A stretch of DNA of 64,000 bases, taken from contig CAJYUW010000009.1 of NCBI GenBank assembly GCA_913778205.1, positions 1 through 64,000 of the forward strand, read 5' to 3'. This document shows, in pieces, positions 7,713 to 16,573 of this stretch. The DNA comes from an uncultured Curtobacterium sp. Lineage in GTDB: Bacteria > Actinomycetota > Actinomycetes > Actinomycetales > Microbacteriaceae. The notes under the pieces are model-generated. The model saw nothing but the letters and a program-made list of their open reading frames with translations. It made no database searches and was not told the DNA's origin. Both the position numbers and the translations under genes were made by a program. Every line of letters begins with the position of its first letter. The first letter of the stretch is position 1.

Positions 7713-8752
7713 CAATCCACCTCGACCACCACACCGTGGCGACCACCGCGTCGGACGGCGCCGGACCCGACGCGGTCGACCACGACACCGCCGTCGTGGA
7801 CACCGCCGCCGTGGACACCGCCGCCGTGGACACCGCCGCAGCGCTCGACGCCGCGCGCGCCGACCTGCGCGGCCGGCTGCTCGCCGACGGCGTGCTCGTC
7901 GACCTCGGCTCTCCCGGCCTCTACGGCCGGACCGGGGTGTTCGAGCGCGTGTACACCGCCGTCGACGCCGCAGCGGTCCGGAGCCAGGCCGACCTCGACG
8001 CCGAGGTCCTCCGCTTCCCGCCGGTCGAGCCCCTGGCGTCCTTCGAGCGGACCGACTACATCGCGTCGTTCCCGGACCTCGCCGCGTCGGTCTCCGGCTT
8101 CACCGGCGACGACCGGACCCACCGGGCGCTCCTGGCGGCCCGCGAGCGCGGGGAGCGCTGGGAGGGCTTCCTCGAACCCGCGGACCTCATGCTCACGCCC
8201 GCGGTGTGCCACCCGGTCTACGGGCTGGTCGGCGACCAGGTGCCCGAGGGCGGCCGCCGCTTCGACGTCCTCGGCGACTCGTTCCGCCGCGAACCGTCCC
8301 TGGACCCCATGCGGCTCCAGGCGTTCCACATGCACGAGTTCGTGCACGTCGGCACGCCGGAGTCCGCGAAGGCGCACCGTGACGGGCGGATCCCGGTCAT
8401 GCGGGCACTCCTCGAGTCGTTCGGCCTGGAGATCGACGTCGTCCCCGCCAACGACCCGTTCTTCGGCCGCGTCGGGCAGATGCTCGCCCGGAACCAGGTC
8501 GAGCAGGCGCTCAAGTTCGAGTTCGTGACGCCGGTGTACGGGCCGGACCACGACGCGACCGCCATCAGCTCCGCGAACCTGCACGAGGACCACTTCGGCA
8601 CCGCGTTCGGCATCCGGAGCGCCGACGGCGGCGTGGCGCACAGCGCGTGCATCGCGTTCGGCCTCGAGCGCATCACCATCGCGCTCTTCGCCGCGCACGG
8701 CACCGACCCCGACGAGTGGCCGACCGCCGTCCGGTCGGCGCTGGCCCTGTGA
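7709..8752 (+). CDS. Amino acid:[carrier protein] ligase (class II aaRS-like)
   Basis: A 347-residue homologue of atypical seryl-tRNA synthetases that lack a tRNA-binding domain. Members studied in Bradyrhizobium and Agrobacterium (Mocibob et al. 2010) adenylate a small amino acid and load it on the phosphopantetheine of a carrier protein. The class II core is visible, with motif 2 (SFRREPSLDPMRLQAF) and motif 3 (IAFGLERITIAL). The three zinc ligands that bind the substrate amino group match Cys167 (VCHPVYG), Glu210 (MHEF) and Cys314 (SACIAFG). The N-terminal 50 residues are extra, with a threefold VDTAA repeat made by a 15-bp DNA repeat (about 7797-7841). Translationally coupled on both sides. 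Confidence 0.86.
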   Translation: MTIHLDHHTVATTASDGAGPDAVDHDTAVVDTAAVDTAAVDTAAALDAARADLRGRLLADGVLVDLGSPGLYGRTGVFERVYTAVDAAAVRSQADLDAEVLRFPPVEPLASFERTDYIASFPDLAASVSGFTGDDRTHRALLAARERGERWEGFLEPADLMLTPAVCHPVYGLVGDQVPEGGRRFDVLGDSFRREPSLDPMRLQAFHMHEFVHVGTPESAKAHRDGRIPVMRALLESFGLEIDVVPANDPFFGRVGQMLARNQVEQALKFEFVTPVYGPDHDATAISSANLHEDHFGTAFGIRSADGGVAHSACIAFGLERITIALFAAHGTDPDEWPTAVRSALAL

Positions 8753-10320
8753 GCACCCTGCACGGCTGGTCCGGCTCCCCCGCCGTCCGCGTGGCCGTGC
8801 AGTCGCCGCCCGCCGCGCGGGCCGGTGTGGTCGTGGTCCCCCCGCTCGGGCAGGAGGGCGTGATCGCGTACCGCACCCTCCGCCTGCTGGCGGACCGCCT
8901 GGAGGCCCGTGGCCTGGCCTCGGTGCGCTACGACACGTCCGGACGTGGGGACGCCGCACCCGACACCGACCCGCACGCGCAGGTCCGGTCGGCAGGGCAC
9001 GCGGCCGCGCTGCTCCGCAGCACGGGCGTCGAGCGGATCGCCTTCGTCGGGCTCGCCTCCGCGGCCCTGGTCGCTGCCGGCGCGGTCGGTGACGACGACG
9101 CCCTCGTGGTGTGGGACCCACCGGCGTCGGGCCGCGCGTGGCTCCGTGGACAGCGGGCGCTCGCGACGATGACGATCGGCCCGGACCGGGTCGTCGACGG
9201 GTACGAGGCGCTGATCGGCATCGACGTCGACCCCGCCGAGGCCGACGTGCTCGGTGCGCTCGCCTACGCGCCGCGGTCGGCACCGACGGTCGCGTTCGTC
9301 CGCGAGGGCGCGCCGACACCGCGTGCCCTCGGCCCCGTCGACCGCGTGGAGGTCACCGGCAGCGCTGAGCTGCTCGACCGCACGAGCATGCACGCGCGGA
9401 TCCCCGGGCCGGCGGTCGACGCGGTCGTCGCCTGGCTCGACGGCTGGGCCCCGACTGCTGCGACCCCGGTCCGCGAGCCGGCACTGCAGGACGTACTCGA
9501 CGTCGACGACCGCGTGTCGGAGCGGATCGTGCGCATCGGCCCCGAGGCGCTCTTCGGCATCGAGACGGTGTCGTCCGCGCAGGGCCACGACGCACCGACG
9601 GTCCTGCTGCACAACGGCTCGGCCGAGCACCGCGTCGGCGCCACCGACTACCAGGTCGCGCTCGCCCGGGACCTCGCCCGGGACGGTGCCCGGGTGCTCC
9701 GCATCGACCGCCGCGGGACCGGTGAGAGCTCGGTCGTGCGCGCGGACGAGCGGGACTTCATGTTCGCGCAGGAGTGGATCGACGACCAGGCGGACGTGCT
9801 CGACGCGCTCGACGTGCCCCCGGAGCGGCTCGCGCTCGTGGGGATGTGCGCCGGGGCGTGGCTCGCCGGTCGCGCGGTCGAGCAGCAGCCGCGGCTCGTC
9901 GTCGAGATCAGCCCGAACGACTACCGGCGCACGCCGGCGGCGCCGGGGAGCTACGCCGACCGGGTCCGCGCGGTCGACGCACCGTCGGCACGACGCCGGC
10001 GGGCCCGGACGCTCTACAACCGCTGGGTGCCGGAGCCGGTCCGCGCGCTCCTCGCCCGGCGCGACCGGATCGGCGGGGTCGTCGGGCACGTCCGTCCGCT
10101 CGTGCGGCACGGCACGGACGTGGTGCTCGTCGTCGCGCCGGAGGACGCTGAGCTGTTCGACCGGCTCGGCGGCCGACGCGCGGTGCGGCGCTGGTCGGGT
10201 CGGCTCGACGTCGTCCGGGTGCCCGAGGGCGACCACGCGCTGTTCTCCCCCGCGATGCGCGCCGCCGTCCGCGCCGAGGTCCGGACCCGCGTCGCCGCCA
10301 CCTTCCCCGCCCGCGTCTGA
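8749..10320 (+). CDS. Two-domain alpha/beta hydrolase with a Cys nucleophile
   Basis: A 523-residue protein made of two alpha/beta-hydrolase-like halves. The first half (about 1-240) has the fold landmarks (VVVVPPLGQEG, YDTSGRGDA) but its elbow reads GLASAA, with no nucleophile. The second half (about 260-523) has RIDRRGTGESS and the elbow GMCAGAW, putting Cys367 where Ser usually stands, and a late His in VPEGDHALFS. This suggests a thioesterase or acyltransferase that unloads the carrier protein; Cys-type thioesterases are known in beta-lactone formation. It resembles hydrolases that travel with acyl-carrier and ligase genes. Last gene of the coupled run. Confidence 0.75.
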   Translation: MSTLHGWSGSPAVRVAVQSPPAARAGVVVVPPLGQEGVIAYRTLRLLADRLEARGLASVRYDTSGRGDAAPDTDPHAQVRSAGHAAALLRSTGVERIAFVGLASAALVAAGAVGDDDALVVWDPPASGRAWLRGQRALATMTIGPDRVVDGYEALIGIDVDPAEADVLGALAYAPRSAPTVAFVREGAPTPRALGPVDRVEVTGSAELLDRTSMHARIPGPAVDAVVAWLDGWAPTAATPVREPALQDVLDVDDRVSERIVRIGPEALFGIETVSSAQGHDAPTVLLHNGSAEHRVGATDYQVALARDLARDGARVLRIDRRGTGESSVVRADERDFMFAQEWIDDQADVLDALDVPPERLALVGMCAGAWLAGRAVEQQPRLVVEISPNDYRRTPAAPGSYADRVRAVDAPSARRRRARTLYNRWVPEPVRALLARRDRIGGVVGHVRPLVRHGTDVVLVVAPEDAELFDRLGGRRAVRRWSGRLDVVRVPEGDHALFSPAMRAAVRAEVRTRVAATFPARV

Positions 10321-10398
10321 CCGCGCCCGCCCCGGGCGCGCGGCGAGCCCGCGCAGGCTCGAGCCCGCGCACGCTCAAGGCCGCACAGGCCGCTGCCG

Positions 10399-10525
10399 GA
10401 CGACGGCACCGACGTCGAACGACAGCGACGCCGTCATCCCTTGCACGCGCAACGGTTGCATGCGCGGGGTGACGACAGCGCCGACGTCGAACGACAGCGA
10501 CGCCGTCGCTCCTTGCACGCGCAGC
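10399..10525. repeat. Two copies of a ~55-bp sequence with 72-bp period
   Basis: Copies at 10399-10453 and 10471-10525 share GACGTCGAACGACAGCGACG, then CCGTC and TTGCACGCGCA, with a few substitutions. They fill most of the 206-bp gap between the convergent hydrolase genes. Each copy also holds a GACGGC/GCCGTC-type dyad. No protein is encoded. Confidence 0.85.
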
Positions 10526-10526
10526 G

Positions 10527-11456
10527 TCAGTGGTCGAGGAGCGCCGCGACCGCACGCGGGTGCTCGACGTGGGCGAAGTGGCCGCAATCGTCGAGGAGCA
10601 CGGTCCGAGCCTGCGGCACGAGGGCCCGGAGCTCGTCGAGGTCCGCGGGGCGCGCGAACACGTCGTCACGGCCGAGCACGGCGACGAGCGGACACCGCAC
10701 GCCCCGCCAGCGATCGGTGTCGTAGGCGGCGGCCGAGCGTGCCGCGGCCGTGAACCCGGCGGGCCGGAGTTCCCGGACGAAGGCGTCGAGCACGCTCCGG
10801 TCGAGTCGACGCACGTGCGTGAACACCGGCGCCGCGAGCAGTCGGAGCAGTCCGACGGCGGCGAGTCCGCGCAGCAGGGGCAGCGCGGCGGGTCCCGTCA
10901 CGAGGAGTCCGGCGCGCAGCAGCGTGTACGCGGGCAGGGACCGCAGCGCCCGCCACGGGTGCCGAGCGGCCCGGACCGTCGCGGCCGTCGTCGGCGACAC
11001 GAGCGCGAGCGACCGGACGCGCTCGGGAAGCGCGACCGCGGCGTGGAGACCCACGAAGGCCCCCATCGAGTGGCCGATGACGTGCACGGGCCCGGAGTCG
11101 AGCGCCTCGAGCACGGCGGCGACGACCCCGACGGCTGCGTCGAGGGAGAGCGGCTCCGCGGGCGCGGGCGACGCACCCCAGCCCGGGAGGTCGATGAGGA
11201 CGACGCCGCGTGCCCGGAAGCCGTCGGTGGCGTCGAGCAGGGGCGTCCAGGTCGTCCACGAACCGGCGACCCCGTGCAGGAGGAGGACGGGATCGGGACC
11301 CGGCCGATGGTGCACGACCACGGGGCCGACCGCCGTTGCGACGACGAGACGGACGAGCCCCCACCGTGCAGGGTCGTCGCGCAGCGGGAAGGGCGCGTAG
11401 GCGCCGTCGTGGGCGGTTACCACGTCGTCGGCCGGACGTCCGTCGATCCGCTGCAC
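10527..11456 (-). CDS. Alpha/beta hydrolase
   Basis: A 309-residue single-domain hydrolase. It shows LLLHGVAGSWTTW (oxyanion region), the nucleophile elbow GHSMGAF with Ser, a late acidic strand (VLGRDDVF) and the final catalytic His in DDCGHFAHVEHP. GTG at 11456 was chosen because GGAGG stands 6-7 nt upstream; the frame is open beyond, but the extra stretch is Arg/Pro-rich. The substrate is unknown. It converges on the two-domain hydrolase, so a link with the carrier-protein cluster is possible but not shown. Confidence 0.87.
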   Translation of the reverse strand: MQRIDGRPADDVVTAHDGAYAPFPLRDDPARWGLVRLVVATAVGPVVVHHRPGPDPVLLLHGVAGSWTTWTPLLDATDGFRARGVVLIDLPGWGASPAPAEPLSLDAAVGVVAAVLEALDSGPVHVIGHSMGAFVGLHAAVALPERVRSLALVSPTTAATVRAARHPWRALRSLPAYTLLRAGLLVTGPAALPLLRGLAAVGLLRLLAAPVFTHVRRLDRSVLDAFVRELRPAGFTAAARSAAAYDTDRWRGVRCPLVAVLGRDDVFARPADLDELRALVPQARTVLLDDCGHFAHVEHPRAVAALLDH

Positions 11457-11571
11457 CGTGCCTCCTCCGCGGGTCCGATCGGCGTGGTCGGCGCGGTCCT
11501 GCGCCCTGCCGCTGCGCCGACCACGCCAGCCTGCCCGGACGCGACTGCGTCCGCGTGGAGTGTTCGGAGCG

Positions 11572-12060
11572 TTACCCGACGGGGACGGGTGCCGTGCAGG
11601 CGGCGAGGCGGTCGAGTGCGGCGCGGTACTCCGCGACGTCACGCTGCAGGCCCGGCTCGGTGATGATCGAGGCCTTGATCCGGCCCTGCACGTCGATCAC
11701 GAAGGTCGCACGCGTGGCGAAGCCCTTGTTGTCGAGGAACACGCCGTACTCCTTCGAGACCGCGCCGTGCGGCCAGAAGTCCGCCAGGAGCTCGAAGTCG
11801 TAGCCGTTGGCCTCGGCGAACGAGCGCAGCGTGGCCTTCGAATCGACCGAGATGCCGATGAGCTCGACACGCTGGTCCTGGAACATCGCGATGTTGTCCT
11901 GCAGGACGCAGAGCTCGTTCGTGCAACCGGACGAGAACGCGAGCGGGAAGAAGACGAGGGCGACGGGGCGGATGCCGCGGAAGTCGCTGAGGCGGACGTG
12001 CTCGCCGAACTGGTTCGGGAGCTCGAAGTCCGGCGCGAGTGAGCCGATCTCCAGTGCCAT
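11572..12060 (-). CDS. Peroxiredoxin, AhpE-like
   Basis: A 162-residue thiol peroxidase that reduces peroxides. It begins MALEIGSLAPDFELPNQ as AhpE-type enzymes do; the peroxidatic Cys lies in FSSGCTNELC, where the usual PxxxTxxC pattern is Ser-rich and a second Cys follows five residues later. A downstream conserved Arg lies in GFATRATFVID. ATG at 12060 follows a GAGGAAG ribosome site and a promoter at 12139-12166. Divergent from aceE, 240 bp apart. Confidence 0.88.
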   Translation of the reverse strand: MALEIGSLAPDFELPNQFGEHVRLSDFRGIRPVALVFFPLAFSSGCTNELCVLQDNIAMFQDQRVELIGISVDSKATLRSFAEANGYDFELLADFWPHGAVSKEYGVFLDNKGFATRATFVIDVQGRIKASIITEPGLQRDVAEYRAALDRLAACTAPVPVG

Positions 12061-12138
12061 CGGTGCGTGTGCTTCTTCCTCGGGCGTGGTGTGTGCCCGT
12101 GTCCCGTGCAGGCGCGGGTCACGCGTGCACGATCGGCA

Positions 12139-12166
12139 ATCGTACGCCGACGTCACCCGAATGCAA
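12139..12166 (-). promoter_or_regulatory. Promoter of the peroxiredoxin gene
   Basis: On the minus strand TTGCAT (12166-12161) and TACGAT (12144-12139) are separated by 16 nt, a good -35/-10 pair. The transcript would have a leader of about 70 nt. Confidence 0.55.
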
Positions 12167-12217
12167 GCGCGTGTCCACGCGCACGTCACCATCAGCCAGT
12201 GGGTCGGTGGTGGGGCC

Positions 12218-12223
12218 TAGAGT
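12218..12223 (+). promoter_or_regulatory. -10 hexamer TAGAGT of the aceE promoter
   Basis: TAGAGT lies 78 nt before the GTG of aceE; no clear -35 box. The early leader contains GGGGGTTTCCCCC (around 12227-12239), a small hairpin. Weak but the only TANNNT in the gap on this strand. Confidence 0.4.
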
Positions 12224-12301
12224 GGTGGGGGTTTCCCCCAGGTCCGACCCGACCGGCGGAACCCGCCATGTCCACCACCACGAGAACGAACGAGGTCAAG
12301 G

Positions 12302-15046
12302 GTGACGGTGAACGACCAGGACCCGTACAGCGCAGGCAGCGACGACCAGGACCCGCAGGAGACCGCCGAGTGGCGTGAGTCCCTCGACGGCCTGGTGCAG
12401 ACCCACGGCCACCAGCGTGGTCGCGAGATCATGCTCAGCCTGCTCAAGCGGTCCAAGGAACTGCACCTCGGTGTGCCGATGGTCCCCACGACGGACTACG
12501 TCAACACGATCGCTCCGGAGAACGAGCCCGAGTTCCCCGGTGACGAGGAGCTCGAGCGCCGCTACCGCCGGTGGATCCGCTGGAACGCCGCGATCACGGT
12601 GCACCGCGCGCAGCGTCCGGGCATCGCGGTCGGCGGCCACATCTCGACGTACGCGTCGAGCGCCGCGATGTACGAGGTGGGCTACAACCACTTCTTCCGC
12701 GCGCAGGACCACCCGTCCGGCGGCGACCAGGTCTTCTTCCAGGGCCACGCCTCCCCCGGCATGTACGCCCGCGCCTACATGGAGGGCCGGCTCAGCGAGG
12801 ACCAGCTCGACGGCTTCCGGCAGGAGAAGTCCCACGCCGGCGGCGGGCTGTCGTCCTACCCGCACCCGCGCCTCATGCCGCACTTCTGGCAGTTCCCGAC
12901 CGTGTCGATGGGCATCGGCCCGATCAACGCGATCTACCAGGCGCAGCAGGCCAAGTACCTGTCCAACCGCGGCATCAAGGACGCCGCCGACCAGCAGGTC
13001 TGGGCGTTCCTCGGTGACGGCGAGATGGACGAGGTCGAGTCGCGCGGACAGCTCCAGGTGGCCGCGAACGACGGGCTCGACAACCTGAACTTCGTCATCA
13101 ACTGCAACCTGCAGCGACTCGACGGCCCGGTCCGCGGCAACGGCAAGATCATCCAGGAGCTCGAGGCGTTCTTCCGCGGCGCGGGCTGGAACGTCATCAA
13201 GGTGATCTGGGGCCGCGAGTGGGACGACCTGCTCTCCCGCGACACGGAGGGCGCGCTCCTCAACCTGATGAACGCGACGCCCGATGGCGACTACCAGACG
13301 TACAAGGCCGAGAACGGCGCGTACGTCCGCGAGAACTTCTTCGGCCGGGACCCGCGCGCGCTCGAGCTGGTCAAGGATTACTCCGACGACCAGATCTGGA
13401 ACCTCAAGCGCGGCGGCCACGATTACCGCAAGGTCTACGCCGCGTTCAAGGCCGCGACCGAGCACAAGGGCCAGCCGACCGTCATCCTCGCGAAGACGGT
13501 CAAGGGCTACGGCCTCGGCCCGAGCTTCGAGGGACGCAACGCGACCCACCAGATGAAGAAGCTCACGCTCGACAACCTCAAGCAGTTCCGCGACGAGATG
13601 CGAATCCCGATCTCGGACGCGCAGCTCGAGGAGAACCCGTACACGCCGCCGTACTACCACCCGGGCAACGACGACGAGGCGATCCAGTACATGCACGAGC
13701 GTCGCCGTGAACTCGGCGGGTACGTGCCGGAGCGCCGGACGAAGTACACCCAGGTCACCCTGCCGGACGACTCGAAGTACCAGGTCGTCAAGAAGGGCTC
13801 CGGCAAGCAGGAGGTCGCCACCACCATGGCGTTCGCCCGCCTGCTGAAGGACCTGCTCCGCTCGCCCGACTTCGGCGACCGAGTGGTCCCGATCATCCCG
13901 GACGAGGCCCGCACGTTCGGCATGGACGCGTACTTCCCGACCGCGAAGATCTACAACCCGAACGGTCAGCACTACACGTCGGTCGACCGCGAGCTGCTCC
14001 TGGCCTACAAGGAGAGCCCGTCCGGCCAGATCATCCACGTCGGCATCAACGAGGCCGGTGCGCTGGCCGCGTTCACCGCCGTCGGCACCTCGTACTCGAC
14101 GCAGGGCGAGCCGCTCATCCCGGTCTACGTCTTCTACTCGCAGTTCGGGTTCCAGCGGACCGGCGACGCGATCTGGGCCGCGGGCGACCAGATGACCCGT
14201 GGGTTCATGATCGGCGCGACCGCCGGCCGGACCACCCTGACCGGTGAGGGCCTGCAGCACGCCGACGGACACTCGCTGCTGCTGGCGGCGACGAACCCGG
14301 CCGTGGTGTCCTACGACCCCGCCTACGGGTACGAGATCGGCCACATCGTCAAGTCCGGCCTCGAGCGCATGTACGGCACGAACGAGGACGGCTCGCCGAA
14401 GCACGCCGACCCCAACGTCATGTACTACCTGACGGTCTACAACGAGCCGCTCGTCCAGCCGGCCGAGCCAGGCGGCGTCGACGTCGAGGGCATCGTCAAG
14501 GGCATGTACCTGCTCAAGCCGAGCGAGCACGACGGCCCGAAGGCCCAGCTGCTCGCCTCCGGTGTCGCCGTGCCGTGGATCCTCGAGGCGCAGCAGCTCC
14601 TCGCGGAGGACTGGGGCGTGTCGGCCGACGTCTGGAGCGTCACGAGCTGGGGTGAGCTGTACCGCGACGGTCTCGACGCGGAGCAGCACGCGTTCCTCAA
14701 CCCGAACGAGCAGCCGCGCACCCCCTACGTCACCGAGCGCCTCCTCGGCACCGAGGGCCCGGTCGTGGCGGTGAGCGACTTCATGCACGCCGTGCAGGAG
14801 CAGATCCGCCCGTTCGTCCCGACCGACTACGCCACGCTCGGCGCCGACGGCTTCGGGTTCTCGGACACCCGTCCGGCAGCGCGCCGCTTCTTCCACATCG
14901 ACGGCCCCTCGGTCGTCGTGCGGACGCTGCAGCAGCTGGCGAAGCAGGGCAAGGTCGACCACGCGCTCGTGCAGCAGGCGATCGACAAGTACCGCCTGCA
15001 CGACGTCAGCGCCGGCACCACCGGCAGCGCGGGCGGCGAGAGCTGA
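12302..15046 (+). CDS. aceE: Pyruvate dehydrogenase E1 component, homodimeric type
   Basis: A 914-residue thiamine-diphosphate enzyme that decarboxylates pyruvate and hands the acetyl unit to the lipoyl E2 subunit, giving acetyl-CoA. Size and sequence match the single-chain AceE of actinobacteria and E. coli. The ThDP motif runs from [10 protein letters not shown] (about residue 237) to [17 protein letters not shown]. The C-terminal transketolase-like domains carry [11 protein letters not shown] and [19 protein letters not shown] stretches. GTG at 12302 follows an AGGTCAAGG ribosome site; an out-of-frame ATG at 12268 was rejected. It is immediately followed by fasR and the fab genes, so acetyl-CoA supply and fatty acid synthesis are physically linked. 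Confidence 0.96.
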   Translation: MTVNDQDPYSAGSDDQDPQETAEWRESLDGLVQTHGHQRGREIMLSLLKRSKELHLGVPMVPTTDYVNTIAPENEPEFPGDEELERRYRRWIRWNAAITVHRAQRPGIAVGGHISTYASSAAMYEVGYNHFFRAQDHPSGGDQVFFQGHASPGMYARAYMEGRLSEDQLDGFRQEKSHAGGGLSSYPHPRLMPHFWQFPTVSMGIGPINAIYQAQQAKYLSNRGIKDAADQQVWAFLGDGEMDEVESRGQLQVAANDGLDNLNFVINCNLQRLDGPVRGNGKIIQELEAFFRGAGWNVIKVIWGREWDDLLSRDTEGALLNLMNATPDGDYQTYKAENGAYVRENFFGRDPRALELVKDYSDDQIWNLKRGGHDYRKVYAAFKAATEHKGQPTVILAKTVKGYGLGPSFEGRNATHQMKKLTLDNLKQFRDEMRIPISDAQLEENPYTPPYYHPGNDDEAIQYMHERRRELGGYVPERRTKYTQVTLPDDSKYQVVKKGSGKQEVATTMAFARLLKDLLRSPDFGDRVVPIIPDEARTFGMDAYFPTAKIYNPNGQHYTSVDRELLLAYKESPSGQIIHVGINEAGALAAFTAVGTSYSTQGEPLIPVYVFYSQFGFQRTGDAIWAAGDQMTRGFMIGATAGRTTLTGEGLQHADGHSLLLAATNPAVVSYDPAYGYEIGHIVKSGLERMYGTNEDGSPKHADPNVMYYLTVYNEPLVQPAEPGGVDVEGIVKGMYLLKPSEHDGPKAQLLASGVAVPWILEAQQLLAEDWGVSADVWSVTSWGELYRDGLDAEQHAFLNPNEQPRTPYVTERLLGTEGPVVAVSDFMHAVQEQIRPFVPTDYATLGADGFGFSDTRPAARRFFHIDGPSVVVRTLQQLAKQGKVDHALVQQAIDKYRLHDVSAGTTGSAGGES

Positions 15047-15047
15047 G

Positions 15048-16277
15048 TTGACGACCCCCCGCACCGACCCTGCCGTGAGCCAGCAGAGCGATCGCGAACG
15101 CGCGCTCTCCTGGCTCCGGCAGGTGTCGGGCGAACTCTCCACCGCGACGATCAAGCGGCTCGAAGACACCCTCCCGTGGTACAGCGAGATGCCCCCGGGC
15201 CGGCGCTCCGCAGTCGGTCTCGTGGCGCAGGCCGGCATCACCTCGTTCATCGGGTGGCTCGAGGGCAGTTCCTCGACGCCGTGGATCGCGGCGGCCGACG
15301 TCTTCGGGTCGGCCCCGCGGGAGCTCCTCCGCTCGGTGAGCCTGCAGCAGACCCTGCAGCTCATCCGGGTGGTCGTCACCGTCGTCGAGGAACGGGCCAA
15401 GGACGACGAGATGCTGCAGGAGGCGATCCTCAAGTACTCGCGGGACATCGCCTTCGCAGCCGCCGACGTCTACGCCCGTGCGGCCGAGGCCCGTGGGCTC
15501 TGGGACGCCCGGCTCGAGGCGCTCGTCGTGGACTCGATCCTCTCGGGTGAGTACGACGACGAACTGCCCTCGCGGATCGCGGCGCTCGGCTGGCACGGGC
15601 ACGGAGAGGTCGCGGTGCTCGTCGGGACCGCCCCGAAGCAGCTCGAGGTCGACCAGATCCGGCGGACCGCCCGGCACATGGACGCCGACGTGCTCATCGG
15701 CGTCCAGGGCTCCCGGCTCGTGGTCGTCATCGGACGGGCGACCCCGCGTGACGACGTCCCCGAGGGCGAGGACCCGGTGTCGTTCACCGCGATCGCGCAG
15801 GCCCTCGAGCCGTCCTTCGGGGAGGGGCACCTGGTGCTCGGCAACGAGGTGCCCGGTGTCGTGGACGCCTCGACGAGCGCGAAGACGGCACTCGCCGGGT
15901 TCGCGGTGGCCCGTGCGTGGCGAGGGGCGCCCCGTCCGGCGCTCGCGGACGACCTGCTGCCCGAGCGCGCCCTCGCGGGTGACCCGCTGGCGCGCTCGGC
16001 GCTCGTGCAACGCATCTACGTCCCGCTGAAGGACCAGTCCACGGAGCTCCTCCAGACGCTGTGGTGCTACCTCGACACGGGTCGGTCGCTCGAGGCCACC
16101 GCCCGCGAGCTGTTCGTCCACCCGAACACCGTGCGCTACCGCCTGCGTCGGGTGGCGGACGTCATCGGGTGGGACGCCACGCACGCCCGGGACGCCCTCA
16201 TCGTGCAGTCGGCGCTCATCCTCGGCGCCATGTCGGAGTCGGCCTCCGGGCGACGCCGACTCCCACAACGACGGTGA
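15048..16277 (+). CDS. fasR: PucR/CdaR-type regulator, FasR-like activator of fatty acid synthesis
   Basis: A 409-residue regulator with a long N-terminal domain (about 1-170), a GGDEF-like middle domain and a C-terminal PucR helix-turn-helix (YLDTGRSLEATARELFVHPNTVRYRLRRV, read in pieces: GRSLEATARELF then HPNTVRYRLRRV). Streptomyces FasR, which activates fabD-fabH-acpP-fabF, lies at the same place before fabD; the name is given on this order and architecture. The start is the TTG at 15048, directly after the aceE stop; GTG 15075 is an in-frame alternative. It probably rides on the aceE transcript. Confidence 0.85.
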   Translation: MTTPRTDPAVSQQSDRERALSWLRQVSGELSTATIKRLEDTLPWYSEMPPGRRSAVGLVAQAGITSFIGWLEGSSSTPWIAAADVFGSAPRELLRSVSLQQTLQLIRVVVTVVEERAKDDEMLQEAILKYSRDIAFAAADVYARAAEARGLWDARLEALVVDSILSGEYDDELPSRIAALGWHGHGEVAVLVGTAPKQLEVDQIRRTARHMDADVLIGVQGSRLVVVIGRATPRDDVPEGEDPVSFTAIAQALEPSFGEGHLVLGNEVPGVVDASTSAKTALAGFAVARAWRGAPRPALADDLLPERALAGDPLARSALVQRIYVPLKDQSTELLQTLWCYLDTGRSLEATARELFVHPNTVRYRLRRVADVIGWDATHARDALIVQSALILGAMSESASGRRRLPQRR

Positions 16278-16284
16278 CCTGCGC

Positions 16285-16446
16285 GCCCGGCAGACGCACA
16301 GCACCCACAACGTGCACGGGGCCCGGCAGACGCACAGCACCCCTGACCTGTGCAGGCCCGGCAGACGCACAGCACCCCTGACCTGCGCAGGCCCGGCACC
16401 CGCACAGCACCCGTGCCCTGCGCAAGCCCCGGCGCCAGCACAGCGG
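16285..16446. repeat. Array of about 4.5 tandem 35-bp repeats
   Basis: Units start at 16285 (36 bp), 16321, 16356, 16391 (35 bp each) and 16426 (partial). Each begins GCCCGGC and contains CGCACAGCACCC; units 2 and 3 are nearly identical, the outer ones have drifted. The array fills the first half of the 296-bp gap between fasR and fabD. There are no unique spacers, so it is not a CRISPR array. Confidence 0.9.
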
Positions 16447-16521
16447 CGACCGTGACCGGCACCGCCAGCGCACCACACGGCGGGCAGTCTGCAGGACATC
16501 GCACAATGTCGCACGGGGATT

Positions 16522-16540
16522 CGTGTGGGAAGTCCACACG
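16522..16540. promoter_or_regulatory. Perfect dyad upstream of fabD, candidate FasR operator
   Basis: CGTGTGG (16522-16528) and CCACACG (16534-16540) form a perfect 7-5-7 inverted repeat centred about 43 bp before the fabD start. A second, smaller dyad (ACAT-N6-ATGT) lies just upstream near 16497-16510. The position fits an activator site at a leaderless promoter. That FasR binds here is inference. Confidence 0.5.
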
Positions 16541-16561
16541 CGCCCCGCGTCCGCTCCCCGG

Positions 16562-16567
16562 CAGGAT
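16562..16567 (+). promoter_or_regulatory. Weak -10 hexamer CAGGAT before fabD
   Basis: CAGGAT lies 6 nt before the GTG of fabD, the same spacing as the leaderless promoters in this window, but its first base departs from TANNNT. A weak -10 would fit an activator-dependent promoter. Confidence 0.4.
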
Positions 16568-16573
16568 TGTCCG

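Noticed and set aside
12268..12376. Upstream ATG of aceE
   Set aside because: It is out of frame with aceE and gives a short peptide without Leu, Trp or other control codons; the GTG at 12302 has the ribosome site.
12296..15448. Long open frame on the minus strand opposite aceE
   Set aside because: It lies antisense to a clear 914-residue AceE and has the Val/Arg/Asp-rich composition of a high-GC shadow frame, without any domain.
16285..16446. CRISPR-like 35-bp repeats
   Set aside because: The units are contiguous and have no unique spacers; there are no cas genes in the window. The same holds for the 31-bp array at 37736.
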